Shown piece after piece: positions 1-5,054 of a DNA stretch of 5,054 bases (positions within the stretch are counted from its first letter, which is position 1; every line of letters begins with the position of its first letter). The DNA comes from Thiotrichales bacterium (GTDB lineage: Bacteria > Pseudomonadota > Gammaproteobacteria > UWMA-0217): the NCBI GenBank assembly GCA_024763135.1, contig JANTGD010000282.1, positions 1 through 5,054 of the forward strand, in the 5' to 3' direction. The translations under genes and the position numbers were made by a program. The notes beneath the pieces are model-generated. The model did not search any database, was not told where the DNA came from, and saw only the letters and a program-made list of their open reading frames with translations.

Positions 1-301
1 GAACAACCATTCCCTGCGAAGTGCGCCTACCCAGGCATGCAGACAGGACAACTGCGCCCGTCATTTTAAGCTGGACGAGGTACTAGGAGGCTGTCCGCGA
101 TGAGGGACTGTCGCAAAAGGAAGCCATTGCGAGACCATTTGTTGACTCATTCGTGGCGAATAGGGACTCCCATTCAACGAAAATGAGTAGAAAAATGAAC
201 CCAGAAAGGCTATTTCGCAGTCGGCCATCTCTCTTCTCAGACAGGCTCTTAGTGCATGGTATTCACTTTAGATAGCGCTGAACGTGATCGGCTCAGCAGC
301 C
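1..301. other. Region without a recognisable gene
   Basis: No reading frame here gives a protein I recognise, and I see no tRNA or rRNA fold or convincing promoter. The longest short frames are a 55-codon minus-strand ORF (61-228, ATG to TGA) and a 30-codon plus-strand ORF (183-275). Neither has a properly spaced Shine-Dalgarno sequence. The notable structure is the imperfect hairpin at 145-188, listed separately. A stretch at 104-118 (GGGACTGTCGCAAAA) has the general look of an insertion-sequence terminus, but no matching inverted copy or transposase is visible, so this is only a suspicion. The region may be decayed DNA or the tail of an unannotated upstream element. Confidence 0.6.
145..188. 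repeat. Imperfect inverted repeat / long hairpin
   Basis: The outer arms ACTCATTCGT (145-154) and ACGAAAATGAGT (177-188) pair over 10 bp with a two-base AA bulge. Inside them GAAT-A-GGG (158-165) pairs with CCCATTC (169-175) over 7 bp with one bulged A, closing on a three-base ACT loop. About 17 base pairs therefore fit in 44 nt. There is no T-run after either arm, on either strand, so it is not a standard intrinsic terminator. It could be a dispersed palindromic repeat, a remnant of a mobile-element end, or a structured RNA segment. The pairing is directly visible; the role is unknown. Confidence 0.55.
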
Positions 302-439
302 TTAACGTTCCTTGCGACGAGCTGTAGATTCTCGGGTGTGTTTGGTATCAATCATACCGCCAAAACCTGATTCAGCGCCTGTTGTTGTGACTGAGCTAGG
401 ATAGCGTGGTTCATAGGAGATTAAGCCAAGCACCTGCAT
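302..439 (-). CDS. Candidate small protein (45 aa), unknown function
   Basis: This minus-strand ORF runs from ATG at 439-437 to TAA at 304-302 and encodes 45 residues beginning MQVLGLISYEPRYPS and ending HTRESTARRKER. The case for a real gene is the AGGAG at 451-447, exactly 7 nt before this ATG, which is near-ideal spacing. The codons also look ordinary for a coding frame (GGT, GGC, ATT, GAT, ACC, CGT and CGC in a row). The frame stays open upstream to an ATG at 526 inside moxR, but those earlier starts have no ribosome site, so 439 is preferred. The product has no hydrophobic segment, is glycine/serine/threonine rich in the middle and strongly basic at the C terminus. I do not recognise a family. 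It would be transcribed divergently from moxR across a 64-nt gap. It may instead be a chance frame or a fragment of a larger decayed gene. Confidence 0.35.
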   Translation of the reverse strand: MQVLGLISYEPRYPSSVTTTGAESGFGGMIDTKHTRESTARRKER

Positions 440-446
440 AACAACG

Positions 447-451
447 CTCCT
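447..451 (-). promoter_or_regulatory. Shine-Dalgarno for the minus-strand small ORF
   Basis: CTCCT on the plus strand reads AGGAG on the minus strand and lies 7 nt before the ATG at 439. It decides that start over the two upstream in-frame ATGs at 505 and 526, which have no such site. A 5-base match can occur by chance, so this supports the small ORF but does not prove it. Confidence 0.35.
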
Positions 452-483
452 CACAGCATCTTCGGACGCCAAAAAAATCAACT

Positions 484-490
484 TAAGGGA
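484..490 (+). promoter_or_regulatory. Probable ribosome binding site of moxR
   Basis: TAAGGGA matches the TAAGG part of the anti-Shine-Dalgarno complement. It lies 13 nt before the moxR ATG, longer than the usual 5-9 nt, so initiation may be only moderate. No better purine-rich site lies between it and the ATG. No ATG, GTG or TTG occurs in frame between the upstream stop (TAG at 414) and 504. Confidence 0.5.
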
Positions 491-503
491 CCCTAACGCT
501 GCC

Positions 504-1475
504 ATGCAAACTCGCGAGCAAATCAACGCTTTGATCAGTTATCTAAACGGAGAAATTATTGGGCAGGAGGTGCTCGTCAACCGCCTTATCATTGGTCTGC
601 TTGCCGACGGGCATCTTCTGGTGGAAGGTGCGCCCGGCCTGGCCAAAACCAGAGCCATCAAAGCACTCGCGCAAGGCCTGGAGGCTGATTTTCACCGCAT
701 TCAGTTCACACCTGACCTGTTACCAGCGGATCTGACGGGGTCCGACATCTATCACCCGGAGGATGGTAGTTTTCAATTTTCGCCCGGCCCTATCTTTCAC
801 AATCTTATTCTTGCCGACGAAGTGAACCGCGCACCGGCCAAAGTACAATCAGCATTGCTCGAAGCCATGGCCGAACATCAGGTGACTGTAGGTGCCCATA
901 GCTATCCCCTGCCTAAGCTGTTTCTCGTTATGGCCACCCAAAACCCCATCGAACAGGAAGGCACCTATCCACTACCTGAAGCGCAACTCGACCGTTTTAT
1001 GTTACATGTGCTGGTGGACTATCCGAACCTTGAAGCCAGTCGTAAGATTCTCGCTCTGGCGCGCGCAGAAGCCATGGAAACATTAAACAATTCACAATCA
1101 GCAACATTCAGCCCCCTCTCTCAAGCAGTAGTGTTCGCCGCAAGAGCTGAAATCTTACAACTTCATTTGGCGGAGAATGTGGAGCGCTACATCCTGGAGC
1201 TGGTAGAGGCCAGTCGGCACCCCGAACGCTACAGTGAACAGCTGGCTACCTGGATACGATGGGGCGCCAGTCCCCGCGGAGCGATAGCGATTGAGCGTGC
1301 GGCACGCACGCAGGCATGGCTTTCCGGACGTGACTTTGTAACCCCCGAAGACGTCCGCGATGTCACACCCGACGCGCTGCGACATCGCATTCTTCTGGAC
1401 TATGCTGCCGAAGCCGATGGAATTTCTGCCCAGGAATGTATCGCCGGGCTGCTTTCCCAGGTACCCGCTCCCTGA
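504..1475 (+). CDS. moxR: MoxR-family AAA+ ATPase
   Basis: This 323-residue cytosolic ATPase belongs to the MoxR family, whose members act as chaperone-like remodelers with VWA-domain partners. Visible motifs are Walker A GAPGLAKT (42-49, K48 and T49 binding nucleotide), Walker B LILADEVNR (101-109, D105 and E106 for magnesium and hydrolysis), sensor 1 ATQNP (N147), the family signature EGTYPLPEAQLDRF (152-165, with R164 a likely arginine finger) and sensor 2 GASPRG (R258). The family blocks RIQFTPDLLPADLTG and GPIFHNLILADE are intact. The C-terminal helical lid (about 205-315) includes the usual FVTPEDV segment. Length is normal for the family. The ATG at 504 is the only conventional start after an in-frame stop at 414. 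It is the first gene of the operon and ends 2 nt before the DUF58 gene. No promoter could be identified with confidence. Nothing suggests damage. The exact client of this subgroup is not established. Confidence 0.96.
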   Translation: MQTREQINALISYLNGEIIGQEVLVNRLIIGLLADGHLLVEGAPGLAKTRAIKALAQGLEADFHRIQFTPDLLPADLTGSDIYHPEDGSFQFSPGPIFHNLILADEVNRAPAKVQSALLEAMAEHQVTVGAHSYPLPKLFLVMATQNPIEQEGTYPLPEAQLDRFMLHVLVDYPNLEASRKILALARAEAMETLNNSQSATFSPLSQAVVFAARAEILQLHLAENVERYILELVEASRHPERYSEQLATWIRWGASPRGAIAIERAARTQAWLSGRDFVTPEDVRDVTPDALRHRILLDYAAEADGISAQECIAGLLSQVPAP

Positions 1476-1477
1476 CG

Positions 1478-2377
1478 ATGAGCAAGGGTGTCTCGCTAGA
1501 ACTTGGAGAGCTGCTGCGTCTGCGAGCCCAGGCGCATTTGGTCAAGCTTGGCAGCCGGCAACTCGCCCGCGCAGCGCGGGCAGGCACATATCGCGCCACT
1601 CAGCGAGGCCGGGGACTGGAGTTCGATGAAGTGCGCATCTACCAACATGGCGATGATGTACGCACGATCGACTGGCGTGTCACCGCAAGGCGCGGCCGTC
1701 CCCACACAAAGCTTTTCCGTGAAGAACGAGAGCGCCCCGTGTTGATTCTCACAGATTTATCTGCAGGGATGTTCTTTGGCACGCGCAAGGTCTTCAAATC
1801 TGTGCTTGCAATGCAGTTGAGCGCACTTGCCGCCTGGGCAGCAGAGTTTCGGGGTGATCGCGTCGGCGGCGTCGTCACGGGGATGAACGGCCATCGGGAA
1901 ATTCCGCCAAGACCGCGCCGTGAAGGTGTGCTCCAGTTGCTCAAAGCTTTGGAAGCTCTGCAACCCAGGCAACCCGGGGAACCCCGGCCCGGCCAGCTCG
2001 ACGCTGCACTGGAGCGCCTTAACCGCGTCGCCCATCCCGGCAGCCTGATTTTGATTGTGAGTGATTTTCTGGAACGTGGCGACGCACTCGAAAGACTATT
2101 AGCAACAGCGCGGCGACACAACGATGTACTCATCGCGCAGATCAGCGACCCATTGGAGCAACATCTGCCAGCGCAAGGTCGTTTGCAATTGGGTACGCCC
2201 CGACAGCAAATCGTCATCGACACGAATGACCCCGCCATCCAACGCCTCTGGGCAACAGAGTATGCGCAGCGCCATGTTGAGATCGAAACCCTCTGCAAGC
2301 GCTATGCGATTCCCCGTCTGGATGTGCAAACCCAGGAGCCTGCGCTGCAAGCCCTCAGCCGTCTCATCGTCTCATGA
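1478..2377 (+). CDS. DUF58 (VWA-like) protein, soluble short form
   Basis: This 299-residue protein carries the DUF58 signature: RGRGLEFDEVRIY (43-55), HGDDVRTIDWRVTARRGRPH (57-76) and KLFREERERP (78-87), leading into a VWA-like Rossmann core that starts VLILTDLSAGM (88-98). DUF58 proteins are nearly always encoded next to MoxR and are the likely partner of the ATPase. There is no membrane segment, so it should be cytosolic, unlike longer DUF58 proteins with two N-terminal helices. The metal-site motif is degenerate: DLSAG (93-97) has glycine where the DxSxS pattern has its second serine, no clear MIDAS threonine follows, and only the later aspartate in IVSDF (D196) is obvious. I chose ATG 1478, since the in-frame ATG at 1436 overlaps moxR by 40 nt and has AGGA directly abutting it with no spacing. 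The start at 1478 has only a weak distant CAGG, so coupling to moxR translation 2 nt upstream is likely. The stop overlaps the next start in ATGA. Confidence 0.93.
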   Translation: MSKGVSLELGELLRLRAQAHLVKLGSRQLARAARAGTYRATQRGRGLEFDEVRIYQHGDDVRTIDWRVTARRGRPHTKLFREERERPVLILTDLSAGMFFGTRKVFKSVLAMQLSALAAWAAEFRGDRVGGVVTGMNGHREIPPRPRREGVLQLLKALEALQPRQPGEPRPGQLDAALERLNRVAHPGSLILIVSDFLERGDALERLLATARRHNDVLIAQISDPLEQHLPAQGRLQLGTPRQQIVIDTNDPAIQRLWATEYAQRHVEIETLCKRYAIPRLDVQTQEPALQALSRLIVS

Positions 2378-2847
2378 ATACCGACGCCCCCTCCGATCCG
2401 CTTGCAGCCCTAAAACCCATCCATCCACCAGACAGCGTGCCGTGGTGGCCGTTGGCGCCCGGCTGGTGGCTACTACTCAGCATGCTCGTTGTCGCCACGC
2501 TCCTTGCGGTCTGGTGGTGGCGGCGCGGTCAGCTACAGAGAACGACCTTGAAATTGCTCAAGCAGGCCACTGCCAATAAGTCGAACGCAACGACTTGCGC
2601 CGCGGCAATCAATGACATCCTCAAACGTTACGCATTGCAACGCTATCCGCGAGAACAAGTGGCCGGACTCACGGGCAAGGCATGGGGGGACTTTCTGGAC
2701 AGCCTGGCCCCCTCAGGCGGACGGTTGGGCGCTTATTTGACCGACTTGCCCTACCGGGAAAACGCCCCTGGGCCAGACTGCGCAAACCTCTATCAACTGG
2801 CCCGTCGCTGGTTACGCCACCAGCGACACACGCGAGGGCGACACTGA
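2374..2847 (+). CDS. DUF4381 single-pass membrane protein
   Basis: This 157-residue protein matches DUF4381, a family found inside MoxR/Bat operons. The N terminus has the family pattern of a proline-rich lead (LAALKPIHPPDSVPWWP, 10-26) and PGWW (29-32), followed by one membrane helix (about 30-48) ending in WWWRRGQLQR. The basic stretch after the helix predicts the C-terminal part to be cytosolic. That part is helical and contains AINDILKRYALQRYPREQVAGLTGKAW (78-104) and a Leu-rich tail (LYQLARRWLRH, 139-149), the most conserved part of the family as I know it. Its biochemical role is unknown. A membrane anchor that links cytosolic MoxR/DUF58 to BatA/BatB is a reasonable guess. The ATG shares an ATGA overlap of 4 nt with the DUF58 gene and has no Shine-Dalgarno of its own, so translation is probably coupled. 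Its stop overlaps the batA start by one base. Confidence 0.88.
   Translation: MNTDAPSDPLAALKPIHPPDSVPWWPLAPGWWLLLSMLVVATLLAVWWWRRGQLQRTTLKLLKQATANKSNATTCAAAINDILKRYALQRYPREQVAGLTGKAWGDFLDSLAPSGGRLGAYLTDLPYRENAPGPDCANLYQLARRWLRHQRHTRGRH
2834..2838 (+). promoter_or_regulatory. Ribosome binding site of batA
   Basis: GAGGG lies 8 nt before the ATG at 2847, inside the last codons of the DUF4381 gene. It selects 2847 over the in-frame ATG at 2682, which would add 55 residues reading through DUF4381 coding sequence. Of the genes after moxR in this operon, batA is the only one with a clear site of its own. Confidence 0.6.
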
Positions 2848-3854
2848 TGTTCCAGCTCGATTGGCCCTGGTTGCTCTTAGCCCTGCCATTACCCTGGCTG
2901 GTCAGATACGCGTTACCACCCGCCAAGCAATTCGACCTAGGCAGCGTTTTTGTACCAATCAGCGCCACAATGCCACTTGCCACCGCCCAACCACGGCCGG
3001 CTCGCCAGCGAGTCTGGCGCACTCTGCTGGGGATAATCTGGGTGCTCTTGGTCATGGCGGCAACCCGTCCGCAATGGCTTGGCGAGGCTATAGAAATACC
3101 TGAAACAGGACGCAGCCTGATGCTGGCATTGGATATCTCAGGCTCTATGGAAACTCCAGACCTCGACCCGCAACAAGGTCGTCGCTCCCGACTGGATGTT
3201 GTTAAAGAAGTCGCGACGGATTTTATCGACCACCGCGAAGGGGATCGCATTGGCCTGATACTGTTCGGCTCTCAGGCTTACCTACAAACCCCGTTGACCT
3301 TCGATAGAAAAACTGTGGCACGCCTGCTGAAAGAAGCCGTTATCGGTCTGGCGGGGAGAGATACCGCGATTGGTGATGCGATCGGCTTGGCCATTAAACG
3401 TTTGAAGAATGTCCCAAAAGGGAAAGCGGTACTCATACTGCTCACCGATGGCGCCAATACCGCCGGTACTATCTCACCCCGCCAAGCGGCCGACCTCGCC
3501 GCACAAGCTGGCATTAAGATTTATACCATTGGCGTCGGGGCAAAAAGCATGCAAGTGCGCGGATTCTTCGGCCCGCAACTCGTCAACCCCTCCGCCGATC
3601 TGGATGAAGACACATTGCGCTATATCGCGGACAAAACCGGCGGACGATATTTCCGCGCGACCGATCAGCAGACCTTACGCCGGATCTATGCCCTACTCGA
3701 TCAACTAGAACCCACCAGCGGTGGCGCCCAAACCGTTCGTCCCGTCAGCGAACTGTATCCCTGGCCGCTGGCATTGGCCTGGCTGTTGAGCCTGGCACTG
3801 GCGCTAAAAACAGTAACATTACCACGCAAACAGTTCCGCCATGGCATTCATTGA
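2847..3854 (+). CDS. batA: BatA-like VWA-domain membrane protein
   Basis: This 335-residue inner-membrane protein has BatA architecture. There is an N-terminal helix (about 6-22), a basic loop, a second helix (about 57-73), a VWA domain (about 90-285) and a C-terminal helix (about 305-321) followed by a basic tail. The metal-ion-dependent adhesion site is complete: DISGS (96-100), T173 in GRDTAIGDAIG, and D201 in LLTDG. Segment EDTLRYIADKTGGRYFRATD (254-273) is a very characteristic BatA block. The positive charges in the first loop and tail place both in the cytosol, so the VWA domain should face the periplasm, where it likely binds a partner through its metal. The start at 2847 gives the typical MFQLDWPWLL opening and has GAGGG 8 nt upstream. 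It overlaps the DUF4381 stop by 1 nt and batB by 14 nt. Bat proteins have been linked to aerotolerance and stress survival in other bacteria, but that role is not tested here. Confidence 0.94.
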   Translation: MFQLDWPWLLLALPLPWLVRYALPPAKQFDLGSVFVPISATMPLATAQPRPARQRVWRTLLGIIWVLLVMAATRPQWLGEAIEIPETGRSLMLALDISGSMETPDLDPQQGRRSRLDVVKEVATDFIDHREGDRIGLILFGSQAYLQTPLTFDRKTVARLLKEAVIGLAGRDTAIGDAIGLAIKRLKNVPKGKAVLILLTDGANTAGTISPRQAADLAAQAGIKIYTIGVGAKSMQVRGFFGPQLVNPSADLDEDTLRYIADKTGGRYFRATDQQTLRRIYALLDQLEPTSGGAQTVRPVSELYPWPLALAWLLSLALALKTVTLPRKQFRHGIH

Positions 3855-5054
3855 TCTACATTTTCTTCGCCCCTGGTGGCTGCTCGGCCTGATCCCTGCC
3901 GTAGCACTGTTCCTACTGCTCTGGCGGGCCAACCCCAGCACTGAGGCATGGAAAAATGTCTGTGAGGCGCACCTTTTAGAGCACCTGTGGCTCAAGCGGC
4001 CGGGACGCCAGCGACGCTGGCCACTGGGCTTGCTGTTACTAGGCTGGCTGCTAACGGTATTGGCACTTGCAGGTCCCAGTTGGGAGAAAACAGCCCAACC
4101 CGTTTTTCAGAGCCAAAATGCCCTTGTTTTGCTGCTTGACCTTTCAGAAAGCATGAACGCCAATGATATCGCGCCCAGTCGGCTGGACAGGGCGCGTTTT
4201 AAAATACAAGACATTCTTGCACATCATCGCGAAGGCCTGACCGCCCTCATCGTGTTCGCTGGCGAAGCACATATTGTCACTCCGCTGACCGACGACGCGG
4301 CGACCATCAAGGCAATGCTGCCAGCCCTTGCGACTGACATTATGCCCGTCGGAGGAAACAACGCCACTGACGCGCTGCTGCGCGCAGCAGCGCTATTGCA
4401 TCAAACCGGCAATCCAGCGGGAGAGATTCTACTGCTTTCCGATGGTATCGATGACCTTTCTCTCGCGCTACAAACCGCTGGCCAATTGCGTCGCAAGGGA
4501 GTACGCATTTCGGTATTGGGGATCTCACGACAGACGCAACCCGAGCTCATGGAATTAGCGCGCGCAGGCGGCGGACATTACCACCTACTGACGCCGGGCA
4601 ACCAGGACATCGATGCGGTGCTGGAACCCTTATCTGCGCAATCACTGCAAGCCAAAGAGCGCCAAGGACGCGGGGTAGAGCGCTGGATTGAGCGCGGGCC
4701 CTGGTTGTTGCTCCCACTGCTGGTCTTGGCGGCCTTGGGCTACCGCAAAGGCTGGCTGGGTGTCCTGCTGCTCGGGTTGGTCTTACCGCCACCCAGCCAG
4801 GCCGGATGGGCAGACTTGTGGCGCAACCATGAGCAACGTGCGCTGCATGACCTCAAATCGGGTCAAGCAGAACAAGCTGCAAAGGCATTTCGCAGCCCAG
4901 ACTGGAAGGGCGTTGCTCAATATACTGCCGGGGATTACCTGGCTGCGGCGAAAACCTTTGCATCACAGGAAGGCGCTGAAGCCGCCTACAATCGTGGGAA
5001 TGCATTGGCAAAGGCAGGTAAACTCCAGGAGGCCATTCAGGCCTATGAACAAGC
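3841..5054 (+). CDS. batB: BatB-like VWA protein with TPR extension (3' end outside window)
   Basis: The frame is open from ATG 3841 to the window edge: 404 complete codons plus GC of an alanine codon. The order is a helix (about 12-29, after the typical LHFLRPWWLL), a basic loop, a helix (about 61-79), a VWA domain (about 92-270), two closely spaced helices (about 286-300 and 304-318), then a soluble part with the start of TPR repeats. VWA metal residues are DLSES (100-104) and D201 in LLSDG. The threonine position seems to be asparagine (GGNNATDALL, N173/N174). The tail has GVAQYTAGDYLAAAKTF (357-373) and AAYNRGNALAKAGKLQEAIQAYEQ (381-404), the pattern of BatC-type TPR proteins, so this is a BatB-BatC type fusion. 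The fourth helix ends PPPSQA-G like a signal peptide, which suggests the TPR is periplasmic. There is no Shine-Dalgarno before 3841. The 14-nt overlap with batA implies coupling. The remaining TPRs lie beyond the edge. Confidence 0.93.
   Translation, partial: MAFIDLHFLRPWWLLGLIPAVALFLLLWRANPSTEAWKNVCEAHLLEHLWLKRPGRQRRWPLGLLLLGWLLTVLALAGPSWEKTAQPVFQSQNALVLLLDLSESMNANDIAPSRLDRARFKIQDILAHHREGLTALIVFAGEAHIVTPLTDDAATIKAMLPALATDIMPVGGNNATDALLRAAALLHQTGNPAGEILLLSDGIDDLSLALQTAGQLRRKGVRISVLGISRQTQPELMELARAGGGHYHLLTPGNQDIDAVLEPLSAQSLQAKERQGRGVERWIERGPWLLLPLLVLAALGYRKGWLGVLLLGLVLPPPSQAGWADLWRNHEQRALHDLKSGQAEQAAKAFRSPDWKGVAQYTAGDYLAAAKTFASQEGAEAAYNRGNALAKAGKLQEAIQAYEQ
4372..4393. repeat. Perfect 22-bp palindrome inside batB
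   Basis: The half-site GCGCTGCTGCG (4372-4382) is followed directly by its exact reverse complement (4383-4393) with no spacer. It encodes Leu-Leu-Arg-Ala-Ala-Ala in a conserved VWA helix, and GC-rich Leu/Ala codons can make such symmetry by chance. It could form a cruciform or an mRNA hairpin, or serve as a dyad binding site, but nothing else in the sequence points to a function. Confidence 0.5.

Noticed and set aside
142..170. TTGACT at 142-147 as a -35 promoter box
   Set aside because: No TATAAT-like hexamer lies 16-18 nt downstream (positions 164-171 read GGACTCCC). The hexamer forms part of the hairpin arm.
61..228. Minus-strand 55-codon ORF (ATG at 228, TGA at 61) downstream of the 45-aa candidate
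   Set aside because: Purine-rich AGAGAG directly abuts the ATG with no spacing, the protein resembles nothing known, the frame contains the hairpin, and a frame this long is expected by chance.
183..275. Plus-strand 30-codon ORF starting MSRKMNPERL
   Set aside because: No Shine-Dalgarno before the ATG, very short, and no recognisable product. It overlaps the hairpin arm and the opposing 55-codon frame.
397..402. TAGGAT as a -10 box for moxR
   Set aside because: Four of six bases match, but no acceptable -35 hexamer is found 15-19 nt upstream, so a promoter call is not supportable.
1436..1477. Upstream ATG at 1436 as the DUF58 start
   Set aside because: It would overlap moxR by 40 nt, its AGGA touches the ATG, and the extra 14 residues (MYRRAAFPGTRSLT) do not match the usual family start.
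1565..1581. All-GC hairpin GCCCGCG-CAG-CGCGGGC early in the DUF58 gene
   Set aside because: It lies within Arg/Ala codons of a conserved coding region with no T-run, so it is most simply explained by GC-rich codons.
1639..2298. Long 219-codon minus-strand frame opposite DUF58
   Set aside because: It is an antisense shadow of a well-supported DUF58 gene. Its sequence is rich in Arg and Ser, as expected from reading the complement of GC-rich codons, and it shows no family motif.
2682..2846. Upstream ATG at 2682 as the batA start
   Set aside because: The added 55 residues are out-of-frame DUF4381 coding sequence, and the true start at 2847 has GAGGG and the typical BatA N terminus.

Overview
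The window looks like proteobacterial chromosome, most likely gammaproteobacterial or possibly betaproteobacterial. The reasons are moderate-to-high GC codon use, the co-directional order MoxR ATPase / DUF58 / DUF4381 / two VWA membrane proteins, and a second VWA protein that carries a C-terminal TPR part. The species cannot be named from the sequence alone. I see no tRNA, rRNA, CRISPR array or intact mobile element.

Layout. Positions 1-503 hold no recognisable conserved gene. This stretch contains an imperfect hairpin (145-188) and, on the minus strand, a candidate 45-residue ORF (302-439) with a well-placed Shine-Dalgarno sequence. From 504 to the right edge there are five plus-strand genes with essentially no intergenic DNA: a MoxR-family AAA+ ATPase (504-1475), a soluble DUF58 protein (1478-2377), a one-pass DUF4381 membrane protein (2374-2847), BatA (2847-3854) and BatB with a TPR extension (3841 to beyond 5054). 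Junctions are a 2-nt gap and overlaps of 4, 1 and 14 nt, the signature of one translationally coupled operon.

How the genes may work together. This is the MoxR/Bat (Bacteroides aerotolerance-type) cluster. MoxR ATPases are thought to act as chaperone-like remodelers that work with VWA-domain partners and help mature or activate protein complexes, often linked to envelope or stress tolerance. By the positive-inside rule, MoxR, DUF58 and the DUF4381 soluble domain would be cytosolic, while the BatA and BatB VWA domains and the BatB TPR would be periplasmic. DUF4381, which crosses the membrane once, could link the two sides. That is inference. The metal site (MIDAS) is complete in BatA, altered at one position in BatB and degenerate in DUF58. 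The operon probably continues past the right edge with the rest of the TPR region and possibly BatD.

The core operon is a known, though mechanistically poorly understood, system. The less explained material is the 503-nt leader region.
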